Below are positions 43,264 to 52,087 of a stretch of DNA of 64,000 nucleotides, piece after piece. Made by a program: the position numbers and the translations under genes. The stretch covers positions 62,001 through 126,000 of the forward strand of contig JAIBBK010000002.1 of assembly GCA_019694675.1 (NCBI GenBank), read 5' to 3'. The notes under the pieces are model-generated. The model saw nothing but the letters and a program-made list of their open reading frames with translations, was not told where the DNA came from and did not search any database. Position 1 is the first letter of the stretch. Every line of letters begins with the position of its first letter. The DNA is from Ignavibacteria bacterium (GTDB lineage: Bacteria > Bacteroidota > Ignavibacteria > Tepidaquicellales > Tepidaquicellaceae).

Positions 43264-45735
43264 ATGAGAACAAGTACAAAGTTTCAACCGGCCATCCGCA
43301 AACCCCTCACAAGGAGAACCGCAAACGCACTGAGATCCGCAGTGATTTTCGCAGCAGTTCTGTTGCTCGGATGGCAAAATTACGCCGTTGCGTATATGGA
43401 CTGGAACCAGGCCTGCGCATTTGCAGGAAACAGCACGAGTTACATCTCCGCACCAAACACAGCATCTCTCAATATTACCGGAAGCATTACGCTTGAAGCA
43501 TGGATCTATCAGGACGACACATCTCCAAATGCAAAAGGCATAGTGGCTAAGGGCGGTGCACTCGGCACAACCTTGAGATACGCCCTCAGGCTTACTAACG
43601 GAAGGATAAACTTTCTGATAAACGGCGCAACGCGGCTGATCACAAAAACGTCTACGTTCATTCAGCCGGATACATGGACTCATGTATCTGCAACCTACAA
43701 TTCCTCCACGGGCACGCATTCGATCTACATCAACGGCGTGCTGGATTCAACATCCACGTATGCATCAGCGGCACCCGCATCCAATACGGATTCACTCTTC
43801 ATTGGCATTTCGGGCAATTCATCACCCTTCAACGGCAGAATAGATGAGTTGCGGATATGGAACCGGGCACTGACCGCCGGCGAAGTGGGATTGTACTTCA
43901 GAAGTATCATTGCTACTTCCAGTGGTTCCTATCAGGGACTTGTTATGTCGCTTCCGTTTCAGAAACAGTTTTCGACTTCTCCGTTTACATTAAGTGATTT
44001 TTCCGGTCTCGGCAATCTGACATTGGGAAGAAATATCACACCTGTTTCATATGCTTACGATCCGAGCAATACCATAAGTACAAATCAGGCAGTCAGATTC
44101 TTCGGAAACAACGATTACCTTGCCGGCAAAGACACTGCCACGATCGAACCGACAAATGCAATGACACTTGACCTTTGGGTTTATCCGATGACTGTCCAAA
44201 GCTGTAATCTCATCACAAAAGGAAGCCAGTACTCTCTCTCTATGGTTGCCAATACTGTCAGTCTTACAATTAACGGAGTAACGGCTGTCTCATCACTTTC
44301 GCTTCCACTTGCCAGATGGAGCAGGCTGACCGTTTCCAGCACCTCCAATTCGGCAAGGTTCTTTCTGAACGGTTTACTTGTAACTACCACAGGTACAGGG
44401 TTCGGTTCTATTCCTGCCGGCTCTGATTCTCTTTATATCGGCGGAGTGCCGGGCGCGACCGGTGATTTCAACGGAATGCTTGATGAGGTCAGAATACAGA
44501 AGAGGCTTTTCCTGAGTGAAGACTCCGTATTTGTAAACACATACAAAGCGCTCGATCTTGAATTCGACCTTACATCAAACACCGAGGTCTGCTACAACTT
44601 TGACGGGTATCTCAAAGACAACGAAGGAAACGGCGGCCCGGATCTGCATTTCAGAAACAATGCGCTCTTCAGCAATCCTGCAACAGACGGCGGAGTGGCC
44701 GTTACACCGTTGTTCAGAAGTTATGACGCTTCGGTTCAGGAGGGATTCTACCTCCCGTCAGCCGGCTCTCTGAATCAGACGATTTCTCCAACGGGTACAT
44801 CCACAACCACAATGACAATACCGATCCACATCACTGATCCGATTTCTTCAATAGAAGTAATGGCGGGCTTAAACCATTCCAGACTCTCTGACCTGACAAT
44901 TGATGTGATCGCGCCAAACGGCGACTCTGCAAGACTGATGTCAGGCATTGCTCCTCTTGGTAATGACAACAGCATCCGGGCAATCTTCACTGACATTGCA
45001 GACAGCACAATAGGAACATTGAAATATGCATCCATATCAGGGATCATAAAGCCGCTGAATAACATGACGTCTGTCTTTGGAGGTGACAATCCTCTGGGAC
45101 TTTGGAGAGTCCTTATTAAGGACAATGTAACCGGTTTTGGAGGAATTGCTCATGTCTGCGGAATTCGAGTGAACGGAATGCTGAAGGTGGAAAGCAATTT
45201 CTCGTTTACAGCATACTATCAGGGCAGATACAATCCCTCAACAAATCTGCAGTCAGGAGACACCGCCACTCTGATCCTCAGAAACTTTGATAATCCCGCA
45301 ATAATCTATGACTCGGCAAAGGCACAGCTCAGTCAGATCGGACAAGGAAGATTCAGCTTTACCAACATTCCTTATGATGCAAGATGTTATTTGCAGATGA
45401 AACACAGGAACAGCATTGAGACATGGGGTTCGCAAGTGATCTCTTTTAACAGGTTCAGTTCATCCTACCTGATGCATTTATCCGCCATTGCCGCTTTCGG
45501 CAATAATCTTGCACAGGTTGATACCTCGCCTGTTGCATTCGCGGTCTACTCCGGCGACTGCAACCAGGACGGCACTGTAGATGCAACAGACCTTAGCATG
45601 ATCGACAACGATGCTCAGAATTTTCTGGGCGGATATGTGGTAACCGATCTCACCGGCGACGACTTCGTTGACGGAACTGACTTTGCCATAGCTGACAACA
45701 ACGCTACAAACTTTGTGAGTGCTGTTGTGCCGTAA
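43264..45735 (+). CDS. Secreted double-LamG, P-domain paralog with HRNSIETW/calcium-loop tail
   Basis: An 823-residue exported protein with the same order of parts as its upstream neighbour. There is a long basic N-region before the signal helix (AVIFAAVLLLGWQNYAVA), LamG 1 (LNITGSITLEAWIYQD, GRIDELRIWNRALTAGEV), LamG 2 (TNAMTLDLWVYPMT, GMLDEVRIQKRLFLSEDS) and a P domain (IPIHITDPISSIEVMAGLNH, LTIDVIAPNGDSARLM, GLWRVLIKDNVTG). The tail has MKHRNSIETWGSQ, SAIAAFGNNLAQVD, SGDCNQDGTVDATD and TDLTGDDFVDGTDFAIAD. Divergence is spread along the whole length, so the duplication is not recent. The 3' remnant of a third tail follows. Confidence 0.85.
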   Translation: MRTSTKFQPAIRKPLTRRTANALRSAVIFAAVLLLGWQNYAVAYMDWNQACAFAGNSTSYISAPNTASLNITGSITLEAWIYQDDTSPNAKGIVAKGGALGTTLRYALRLTNGRINFLINGATRLITKTSTFIQPDTWTHVSATYNSSTGTHSIYINGVLDSTSTYASAAPASNTDSLFIGISGNSSPFNGRIDELRIWNRALTAGEVGLYFRSIIATSSGSYQGLVMSLPFQKQFSTSPFTLSDFSGLGNLTLGRNITPVSYAYDPSNTISTNQAVRFFGNNDYLAGKDTATIEPTNAMTLDLWVYPMTVQSCNLITKGSQYSLSMVANTVSLTINGVTAVSSLSLPLARWSRLTVSSTSNSARFFLNGLLVTTTGTGFGSIPAGSDSLYIGGVPGATGDFNGMLDEVRIQKRLFLSEDSVFVNTYKALDLEFDLTSNTEVCYNFDGYLKDNEGNGGPDLHFRNNALFSNPATDGGVAVTPLFRSYDASVQEGFYLPSAGSLNQTISPTGTSTTTMTIPIHITDPISSIEVMAGLNHSRLSDLTIDVIAPNGDSARLMSGIAPLGNDNSIRAIFTDIADSTIGTLKYASISGIIKPLNNMTSVFGGDNPLGLWRVLIKDNVTGFGGIAHVCGIRVNGMLKVESNFSFTAYYQGRYNPSTNLQSGDTATLILRNFDNPAIIYDSAKAQLSQIGQGRFSFTNIPYDARCYLQMKHRNSIETWGSQVISFNRFSSSYLMHLSAIAAFGNNLAQVDTSPVAFAVYSGDCNQDGTVDATDLSMIDNDAQNFLGGYVVTDLTGDDFVDGTDFAIADNNATNFVSAVVP

Positions 45736-45770
45736 ACATTATGTCGGAGATCCTAGAGTATTGCAGTACA

Positions 45771-45955
45771 TCAGGGCGCAAAATCAGGACGGCACCGTTG
45801 ATGCCACTGATGTGAGCGCCGTAGACAACGCCGCCGCGATTTTCCTCGGCGGATATGTTACAACAGATCTTACCGGAGATAATTTTGTTGACGGGACCGA
45901 CTTTGCAATTGCGGACAACAATGCCGCCAACTTTGTAAGCCTGATAAGGCCTTGA
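45771..45955 (+). pseudogene. 3' remnant of a third calcium-loop tail
   Basis: The frame reads NQDGTVDATDVSAVDNAAA, then TTDLTGDNFVDGTDFAIADN and ends SLIRP, like the ends of the two genes upstream. It starts abruptly in place of the first loop's SGDV (here IRAQ) and lacks everything N-terminal, including a signal peptide. It is in a different frame from the stop of the previous gene. It is best explained as the leftover of a third tandem copy after deletion. Confidence 0.75.
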
Positions 45956-46039
45956 ATGGGATTCACGGGAAAATAGACCGTGCAGTCATTGTGAATCTGA
46001 TCACCGATCTTACTGCATGATGTAATTCCGCTGAGTTGT

Positions 46040-46067
46040 CCTCTCCTTCTGTTTGCAGGGGGAGAGG
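46040..46067. repeat. Strong imperfect hairpin between convergent genes
   Basis: CCTCTCCTTCTG and CAGGGGGAGAGG pair over 12 bp (two G-T wobbles) around a TTTG loop. It may terminate transcription from either side or be a copy of a dispersed palindromic repeat; no clear T-run on the plus strand. Confidence 0.55.
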
Positions 46068-46140
46068 CAAAAACGCGGCGCAGCAGAATGACTGAGAACT
46101 GATCTTGGTAAGTGTTAGCGGGAGTCATTACAATCTGCTG

Positions 46141-46695
46141 CTAAGAATCAGGTTCATCATCTTCATCATTGTACTTTGAGAAGAAGCAGAATGACTTTCC
46201 GTAATACCTCTGCATGCCTTCATATCTCATACCGATCTTCTCAAGCACCCTTATTGATGCAGTGTTGTCGGGATATGCAAGGGCAACGATCTTTCTGAAC
46301 CCGAATGTCCTGTAGCCTTCTGCAAGTGTCAGTCCGGCAATGCCTGTTGCAATTCCCCTGCCCCAGTATTTCCTGTCAAGCAGGTATGCAATTTCCACCA
46401 TGCCGTCAGGAAGCGTATTGAAACCGCAATGCCCTGTCAGCTCACCGGTGTCATTCATAACGCAGGCCCAGATTCCGAATCCGTCTGTCCCGTAATTCTC
46501 AATGAAATGTTCAAGCATCCTCTTCGTCTCTGCGGGACTAACTCCCCGCCTTTTGCTTCCGATGTGCTTCATGACTTCGTCGTCTGCATATATCAGCGAC
46601 ATTGCATCCGCATCTTCCGGAGTGAATTCCCTCAGGTGAACAATCTCGTTACGGATCTGTATATCCTTCCCCACTTGCCTGCGCTTTTCTGACAT
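46141..46695 (-). CDS. GNAT N-acetyltransferase, RimJ/RimL-like
   Basis: A 184-residue acetyltransferase. The pattern IVHLREFTPEDADAMSLIYAD opens the fold and ELTGHCGFNTLPDG and VEIAYLLDRKYWGRGIATGIAG give the acetyl-CoA site (R-G-x-G-x-A/G variant). NTASIRVLEKIGMRYEG is the typical C-terminal motif of ribosomal-protein acetyltransferase-like enzymes. The target could be a protein N-terminus or a small amine. Monocistronic and divergent from the M61 peptidase gene. Confidence 0.92.
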   Translation of the reverse strand: MSEKRRQVGKDIQIRNEIVHLREFTPEDADAMSLIYADDEVMKHIGSKRRGVSPAETKRMLEHFIENYGTDGFGIWACVMNDTGELTGHCGFNTLPDGMVEIAYLLDRKYWGRGIATGIAGLTLAEGYRTFGFRKIVALAYPDNTASIRVLEKIGMRYEGMQRYYGKSFCFFSKYNDEDDEPDS

Positions 46696-46796
46696 TGCCG
46701 TTATCAGCCCTCCTTCAGTTTAAGTTCTTCAAAATTAAGAAACTTTTTTGAGCACATTTGCGTATTTTGTATGACTTTTCATAACAAAATCCAGCT

Positions 46797-48659
46797 ATGC
46801 TCAAGAAAATATTCCTGCTATTTATACTTGCAATCCTATCCAACGCGAACGCTCAACTCACGGGACAGGATGACACATACAAATACTTTGTTGACCTCAA
46901 CAATGTTTCAGAAGGAAAACTGACGATCGAACTCATAACCCCGAAAATTTCCGGACCTACTGCTGAATTCAAGATGCCTGCAATGGTTCCGGGCACTTAT
47001 TCCGTATATGATTTCGGGAGATATGTTTCTGACCTGAAGGCATTTGACGAATCCGGGAACGAACTTAACACTTCAAAGCCCGATATCAATACATGGGAGA
47101 TCTCAGATGCCGGCAGACTTCACAGGATCACTTACAAAGTCAGTGAGACATTCGGCGACACTTCACAGCCAAGAGTGTTTGAGCCCGCTGGTACCTGCAT
47201 TGAAGAAGGGAAAGTATTTGCATTCAACAATCACGGTTTCTTCGGCTACTTCGAAGGCATGCTTGACAACGACTTCACTCTGAACTTCAGGAAGCCGCAG
47301 GGATTCTTCGGAGCAACCAGCATGAACAACGTATCGCGCAGTGAAACAGAGGAGGTCTTCAGCACTCAGGGTTACTTTGATGTTGTTGACAATCCCATAC
47401 TCTTCACTGTTCCGGATACGGTAAGCATAAATTTTGATGAGACGTCAGTGCTTGTTTCGGTTTACTCTCCCGGCAAAGGTCTGAAGGCAAAGGACTTTTA
47501 CGAGCCCAACAAGAAACTGCTCGTTGCGATCAGGGAGCATCTTGGCGGCAGGCTTCCTGCCGACAAATACACATTCCTTTATTTCTTTGCAGCAAATCTT
47601 GAAGGCGGCTCCGGCGGATTCGGCGCACTTGAACATAAACAGTCATCCTTCTACTATATGCCCGATGTTCCCGCACAGGCAAAGAGCATGATGATAAATC
47701 AGATGGAAGGAACCAACGCGCATGAATTTTACCACATAGTCACTCCGCTGAACCTTCACTCCGAAGAGATCGGAAATTTCGATTACGGAAACCCTGTGAT
47801 GAGCAAGCATCTCTGGCTGTACGAGGGCGTTACAGAGTACTTTGCAGATTATATCCGGGTCAGCAAAGGGCTGATTGATATGAAAGAATTTACGGACAAC
47901 CTGAAGGAGAAGCTGAATTCCTCGATGCGCCATAATGATTCACTTGCCTTCACTGAAATGAGCAAGGGTGCGCTTGATAAGTATGAGAAGGAGTATTTAA
48001 ACGTTTATTCAAAGGGAGCGCTGATCGGGCTTTGCCTCGACATTCTCATAAGAAAGGAATCTGACGGCAGGCAGGGGCTTCAGGATGTGATCAATGCGCT
48101 TACTCAGAAATACGGCAAGGACAGGCCTTTCAAGGATGACGAACTTTTCAGCGATATTGAAGCTCTAACTTCTCCGAAAGTCAGGGAATTCATCGACATG
48201 TATATTGACGGACCCAACAGGATCCCATACGCAAAATTTCTTTCAGAGATCGGGCTTGAGCTGGAGTCAACTCCTTATCAGGTTGCAGATGTCGGCGGAC
48301 TGGAGATCGGTTTCAATGCAAAGACATTCAGGCTTAAGATCAATAAAGTATCAGATCCCGACAATGAGCTCATAAAGGATCTGGGTCTCATGGCTGGGGA
48401 TGAATTGATATCCTTTAACGGAACGGAGATCAACTTCATGAACGCATCTGATATTTTCGGATCTGCGAAGAAGCAGATGAAAGCGGGTGACAAGCTTGAC
48501 CTGGTTGTTTCTAGAACTTCGGGTGGAAGCGAAAAGGAAGTTGAACTGAGCGCGGTTCTCGACAAGACAAAGACCAATTATGATTTTGAAGTGAAAGAAA
48601 TCAAGAATCCGTCTGACTCTCAGAAAAAGCTTCGGGATGCATGGCTTGGAAAGAACTGA
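46797..48659 (+). CDS. M61 family metallopeptidase with PDZ domain
   Basis: A 620-residue exported peptidase of the glycyl-aminopeptidase type. After a signal peptide (ILAILSNANA) comes an N-terminal beta domain (~25-180). The zinc site is EGTNAHEFYHIVTPLNL (HExxH, ~309) with the downstream Glu in LWLYEGVTEYFADY. A PDZ-like domain occupies ~510-600 (IKDLGLMAGDELISFNGTEI, AGDKLDLVV). It likely trims peptides in the periplasm. It lies alone between a GNAT gene and a small lipoprotein gene. Confidence 0.93.
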   Translation: MLKKIFLLFILAILSNANAQLTGQDDTYKYFVDLNNVSEGKLTIELITPKISGPTAEFKMPAMVPGTYSVYDFGRYVSDLKAFDESGNELNTSKPDINTWEISDAGRLHRITYKVSETFGDTSQPRVFEPAGTCIEEGKVFAFNNHGFFGYFEGMLDNDFTLNFRKPQGFFGATSMNNVSRSETEEVFSTQGYFDVVDNPILFTVPDTVSINFDETSVLVSVYSPGKGLKAKDFYEPNKKLLVAIREHLGGRLPADKYTFLYFFAANLEGGSGGFGALEHKQSSFYYMPDVPAQAKSMMINQMEGTNAHEFYHIVTPLNLHSEEIGNFDYGNPVMSKHLWLYEGVTEYFADYIRVSKGLIDMKEFTDNLKEKLNSSMRHNDSLAFTEMSKGALDKYEKEYLNVYSKGALIGLCLDILIRKESDGRQGLQDVINALTQKYGKDRPFKDDELFSDIEALTSPKVREFIDMYIDGPNRIPYAKFLSEIGLELESTPYQVADVGGLEIGFNAKTFRLKINKVSDPDNELIKDLGLMAGDELISFNGTEINFMNASDIFGSAKKQMKAGDKLDLVVSRTSGGSEKEVELSAVLDKTKTNYDFEVKEIKNPSDSQKKLRDAWLGKN

Positions 48660-48749
48660 TTTCACTCCCGCTAACTTTTCCTTGCAAAATTTAGTCTGCT
48701 TATATTTTAAACGGCATTCGGTAAATTTGCCTTTCAATAATTCAATTGC

Positions 48750-48755
48750 GGGAGG
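48750..48755 (+). promoter_or_regulatory. Ribosome binding site supporting a TTG start
   Basis: GGGAGG stands 6 nt before the TTG at 48762 and too far (21 nt) from the next in-frame ATG, so it favours the TTG. Confidence 0.6.
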
Positions 48756-48761
48756 TACACT

Positions 48762-49172
48762 TTGAGACATTCTTTTATGAAGTTTCTTTTGCTGGTTGCT
48801 TCATTTGGCCTTCTTTCGGGATGCTCCGTCGGCCTGTCACCTGATTACAACAATTACAACCAGCAGCTGCGAAATCAGATGCAGGAGATGATCAACACCC
48901 TGTTCGGCGGACACAGGAGCGAGTTCATGCAGAATTACGTTGACCCTTCATACATCACCAAAATGGGAGGGGTTGATGCCGCAACAAGGTTGTTCACTGA
49001 CCAGAGAGCAACAGCGTTGCAGGCGGCGCTTCGTGTAGCCAAACAGGTTCAGCCGACCTATGACGAAGCCGCCAGGCAGATGACTTACTATACTGACGGA
49101 ATGGCGCAACCTATAGTCTTTAAGCAAAAAAGCGGTAAGTGGTATCTGCAGGACGACTGGTTCCGGCTCTGA
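48762..49172 (+). CDS. Small lipoprotein of unknown function
   Basis: A 136-residue protein with a lipoprotein signal: basic start MRHSFMK, hydrophobic FLLLVASFGLL, then lipobox LSGC with the lipidated Cys at about residue 21. The mature part has helix (YNQQLRNQMQEMINTLF) and then a small alpha/beta segment ending KQKSGKWYLQDDWFRL, reminiscent of SnoaL/NTF2-like or DUF4878-type tails. No family was recognised. TTG start is supported by GGGAGG upstream. A strong terminator follows. Confidence 0.78.
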   Translation: MRHSFMKFLLLVASFGLLSGCSVGLSPDYNNYNQQLRNQMQEMINTLFGGHRSEFMQNYVDPSYITKMGGVDAATRLFTDQRATALQAALRVAKQVQPTYDEAARQMTYYTDGMAQPIVFKQKSGKWYLQDDWFRL

Positions 49173-49190
49173 CAAAGGATTGAGTTTGAG

Positions 49191-49221
49191 AAAACCCTGT
49201 TCAGCCGGGCAGGGTTTTTTT
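49191..49221 (+). terminator. Rho-independent terminator
   Basis: AAAACCCTG / CAGGGTTTT (9 bp) with a 10-nt loop and a run of seven T, directly after the lipoprotein gene. The A-run on the left may also let it serve the convergent GNAT gene. Confidence 0.88.
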
Positions 49222-49256
49222 ATGCTCACACGGGAAAAGGGTTCATTCACATTGTG

Positions 49257-49730
49257 TTAACTGCCCGGCTTCAGGTCTTTGAAATGCAGTTTCATTCCTT
49301 CGTGAGATGCAGTGTAGCCAAGTTTTTCATAGAAACGCTTCGCATCAGGCCTGCGCTTGTCTGTGGTAAGCTGAATAAGATGCGCGCCTCTTTCCCGCGA
49401 GATCTTCTCCGCCTCTTTCATCAACATTGTTCCGATTCCCTTGCCGCGATGATTGCTTTTCACGAACACAGCTTCCGCCTGCGCTCTCAATCCTCCTTTG
49501 TATGTGAGGTACTGTATGAAAGTGAGCTGAAGCGTTCCGGTTATCTCTCCTTCTTCCGTTTCGGCGACAAGGATCGTCTGATTCTTTTCTCCGGAGATAA
49601 TTCTGAACGCTCTCTGATATGCATCGCTCATCACTGGTGAATCATCTTCACGAGTTTTTCCAAGAGTGTCACCGGCAAGTATGCTGACAATTGCCGGAAG
49701 ATCTGCCTCAGTTGCTCTTCTGATCTTCAT
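49257..49730 (-). CDS. GNAT N-acetyltransferase
   Basis: About 157 residues from the ATG at 49730; the open frame has a TTG seven codons upstream. MKIRRATEADLPAIVSIL is the classic opening. QAEAVFVKSNHRGKGIGTMLMKEAEKISR is motif A with R-G-K-G-I-G, and KRRPDAKRFYEKLGY is motif B. It resembles the family acting on small amines or antibiotics, but the target is unknown. Convergent with the lipoprotein gene. Confidence 0.93.
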   Translation of the reverse strand: MKIRRATEADLPAIVSILAGDTLGKTREDDSPVMSDAYQRAFRIISGEKNQTILVAETEEGEITGTLQLTFIQYLTYKGGLRAQAEAVFVKSNHRGKGIGTMLMKEAEKISRERGAHLIQLTTDKRRPDAKRFYEKLGYTASHEGMKLHFKDLKPGS

Positions 49731-49813
49731 GCCTTTGTGATTATTATGCAAACAAAAGACCTTACAGGGAATACTGCAAGATCACACTGCTGAATTCTGA
49801 TATCCGTTTCCGG

Positions 49814-50470
49814 CTATCTTTGCTTATCGATCTCCAGATGATGGTACTTCGCATGCCAGTGCTTCACCAATTGATATGACGCATACGAATAAACAAGCCC
49901 GGCAACAACGTCAATCGTGTAATGTGCTTTCTGCAGCACAACGCTGATGCCAACGGTAATAGTAGCGGCGAGGAAATACGCTTTCAGGTATTTGTTCCGC
50001 GCCACCTGAAACAGCATGAAGGAGGTTGACGTATGCCCCGAAAAGAAAAGGTCCTTCACGATCTTTTGCCCCGTGCCCATCATGAACACTACCGGATCCT
50101 GAAGATCAATGCACTCCGCCGGAGGATCAAGCGGAATGAGATACATTGAGATCATCCTTAATACAACAAGAACGATATAAGTCTGAAATGCCATCATCAG
50201 CTGTTTCGGATTGAAGCTGAATGATATAAGGCCGATCAGCAGTGATGAGTAGATTGCGAAGAAGATCGGCACGTTGAGGTCAACAGCTGTGAAGTGCCTT
50301 TGCAGAGGGTCGTCAATTACAGCACCGGCCCTTGTTTCATTGAAAAGAAGGTATCTGCTGAAGAAATATACTGTGAGCACAAGAAGAATGACCGTTACTG
50401 TGAACTCAATGCTCAGTCTCCTGTGAGAAAGAAACTCCTTCCATCTCTTAACCCAGTATGTATCTTTCAA
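49814..50470 (-). CDS. PAP2-like membrane phosphatase/transferase
   Basis: A 218-residue protein with about six transmembrane helices. KDLFFSGHTSTSFML holds the first catalytic His and HYTIDVVAGLVYSY holds the His-x3-Asp of the sphingomyelin-synthase-like PAP2_C branch. It would act on phosphorylated lipids at the membrane surface. The start is TTG at 50470 with no better in-frame alternative. The substrate is not known. Confidence 0.85.
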   Translation of the reverse strand: MKDTYWVKRWKEFLSHRRLSIEFTVTVILLVLTVYFFSRYLLFNETRAGAVIDDPLQRHFTAVDLNVPIFFAIYSSLLIGLISFSFNPKQLMMAFQTYIVLVVLRMISMYLIPLDPPAECIDLQDPVVFMMGTGQKIVKDLFFSGHTSTSFMLFQVARNKYLKAYFLAATITVGISVVLQKAHYTIDVVAGLVYSYASYQLVKHWHAKYHHLEIDKQR

Positions 50471-50559
50471 GCGGGAATCGTTTTATCGGGACATTTACGG
50501 GACTTCAGCAAATCCGTATTTTCCGCCGGGAGCGGATGAAGTTCCGTTACGATGCAAAG

Positions 50560-51057
50560 TTAGCCGTAAATCTTTTTACCTGCCATGCTCAAAATCGCAC
50601 CAAGCTGTCCCGTGTGATACAACTGATGCAGTTGCCATGCCATTACCACTCTGCGCTTAGTCTTGAAGTAGTCGGTTTCATAATTCTCCACCAATGCATG
50701 AGGTTCGTCGAATTCTTCTTCTCTGAGTTCTGCAACGATCTTGCTGTTCCTCTCAAACACCTTTTTCAATGACTCCTTCAGCTCTGAGGCGGGAGGGCAT
50801 TTCTCGTATGCAAGCAATGGTTTTCCCTGCGAGAAGATCTCCTGATAATGCGGATAAAGCACATCCCCCTTGCCAAGGTAAAGGACAATATCGTCATCGG
50901 ATGCCACCAAATGCCCAAGCAGCCACAATGCATGATTCTTTCCCGGAGCAAGCGAGAGCTTCCAGTCATCTTCCTCAAATCCGTTCACAATTCCGGTAAG
51001 CCAGTCGTTGACCAGTTCATACTGTGCGGCGAAGTTCTGGGCTGTATTCATACTCAT
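50560..51057 (-). CDS. DinB-like four-helix protein
   Basis: About 165 residues starting at 51057 or 51051. The pattern HALWLLGHLVASDDDIVLYL (His ligand) and the end MAWQLHQLYHTGQLGAILSM (H-x3-H) are those of DinB-family metal-binding bundles. The open frame extends upstream only to a TTG. It is grouped on the minus strand with DUF899, VOC and TPR genes; the gap to the DUF899 gene is 76 nt. Confidence 0.85.
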   Translation of the reverse strand: MSMNTAQNFAAQYELVNDWLTGIVNGFEEDDWKLSLAPGKNHALWLLGHLVASDDDIVLYLGKGDVLYPHYQEIFSQGKPLLAYEKCPPASELKESLKKVFERNSKIVAELREEEFDEPHALVENYETDYFKTKRRVVMAWQLHQLYHTGQLGAILSMAGKKIYG

Positions 51058-51133
51058 TTTAATAGTTACGATTTTGTCAAAAGGCAAAATGCTTGCTGTG
51101 AAATTCCGGCCGTCACTGCATAGTGCGCCTGCA

Positions 51134-51724
51134 TCAGGAGTTCATTGTGATGTCTTCTGTCGGGAGCAGATCATAAAAGTGCCAGACATTGCAGAAGAAA
51201 TCACCGGGACCGAAGAAATCCTTTGTAACTCTTACCACGCTTCCGTCTGCACGCTTCTCAAGCACGGATACTCCGGGCCAGTAATAGCTCTTGCCGTCTT
51301 TGCGCACCTCATAGCCGAGGTCATATGTAAACTCCGAACCGTCGGACGAGTATGAACGGAAACCCCAGCCCCTTGATTCAGCAAATGCTTTGTGAACCTC
51401 CGGCTTATCGGGGGAGACAAGCACGAAGCCCGCCTTCTTTTCAACTTCCCTGAATGTGTCCTTCATGCCATCGGCCCACATGGTGCAATAGCTGCAACCC
51501 TTGCCCATGTTGTGTATGACAATGAGGAAGTTGTTGTCACCGAAAAGATCATACAGCTTAACCTCATTGCCGTCGCGGTCTTTCAGTGTGTAATTGCTGA
51601 CGCTCATTGCACCCGCTTTCGCATTGAGCTCTTTCCGTTTCTTGCGAAGCTTTTCTATTTCATCATTGATCGCACTTAGTTCCTTATACACCGATTCCTG
51701 CTGTTCCTTTGTGAGTTGTTCCAT
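51134..51724 (-). CDS. DUF899 family thioredoxin-fold protein
   Basis: A 196-residue protein. A coiled N-terminal helix (ELSAINDEIEKLRKKRKEL) is followed by LFGDNNFLIVIHNMGKGCSYCTMWADGMKD, which carries the family's C-S-Y-C-T-M-W-A-D-G motif. The C-terminal part has WPGVSVLEKRADG and DLLP. The Cys pair suggests redox activity, but the reaction is not known. It follows the VOC gene after 12 nt. Confidence 0.88.
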   Translation of the reverse strand: MEQLTKEQQESVYKELSAINDEIEKLRKKRKELNAKAGAMSVSNYTLKDRDGNEVKLYDLFGDNNFLIVIHNMGKGCSYCTMWADGMKDTFREVEKKAGFVLVSPDKPEVHKAFAESRGWGFRSYSSDGSEFTYDLGYEVRKDGKSYYWPGVSVLEKRADGSVVRVTKDFFGPGDFFCNVWHFYDLLPTEDITMNS

Positions 51725-51736
51725 GATGTGATATGT

Positions 51737-52087
51737 TTAGTGGTCGTTTGGATTTACAAGCTGAAACCAGTTTCCGTCGGGATCCCGGAAAGTGGGACAT
51801 TTCTCGGAACCGTCATTGCCATTGAACCTGAGTCCGTTTGCCTGAAGCCGTTCCACCGTTCCGGGCAGGTCATCCGTATATAAAACAAATCCGGTGTTTG
51901 ACGATGAGTATTCGGCGGAACTCTCTGCCGGGTTTCCGGGCCTCAGAAGAAGGTGAAACTCATCGGACTTCAGCCACACAAACAGTTCATCCTGAATATC
52001 TATAACTTTGAATCCAAGAACTGATTCATAGAAGTCCCTGGATCTCACCGGATCCTTTACGAATATCTCGACATGTCCGAATTTCAC
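51737..52087 (-). CDS. VOC family (glyoxalase-fold) protein
   Basis: A 116-residue protein with one VOC unit: KFGHVEIFVKDPVRSRDFYESVLGF (metal His) and a second half with GFVLYTDDLPGTVERL and FRDPDGNWFQLVNP. The family includes glyoxalases, dioxygenases and resistance proteins; which of these it is cannot be told. The start is GTG, overlapping the TPR gene stop (GTGA), so translation is probably coupled. Confidence 0.9.
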   Translation of the reverse strand: MKFGHVEIFVKDPVRSRDFYESVLGFKVIDIQDELFVWLKSDEFHLLLRPGNPAESSAEYSSSNTGFVLYTDDLPGTVERLQANGLRFNGNDGSEKCPTFRDPDGNWFQLVNPNDH

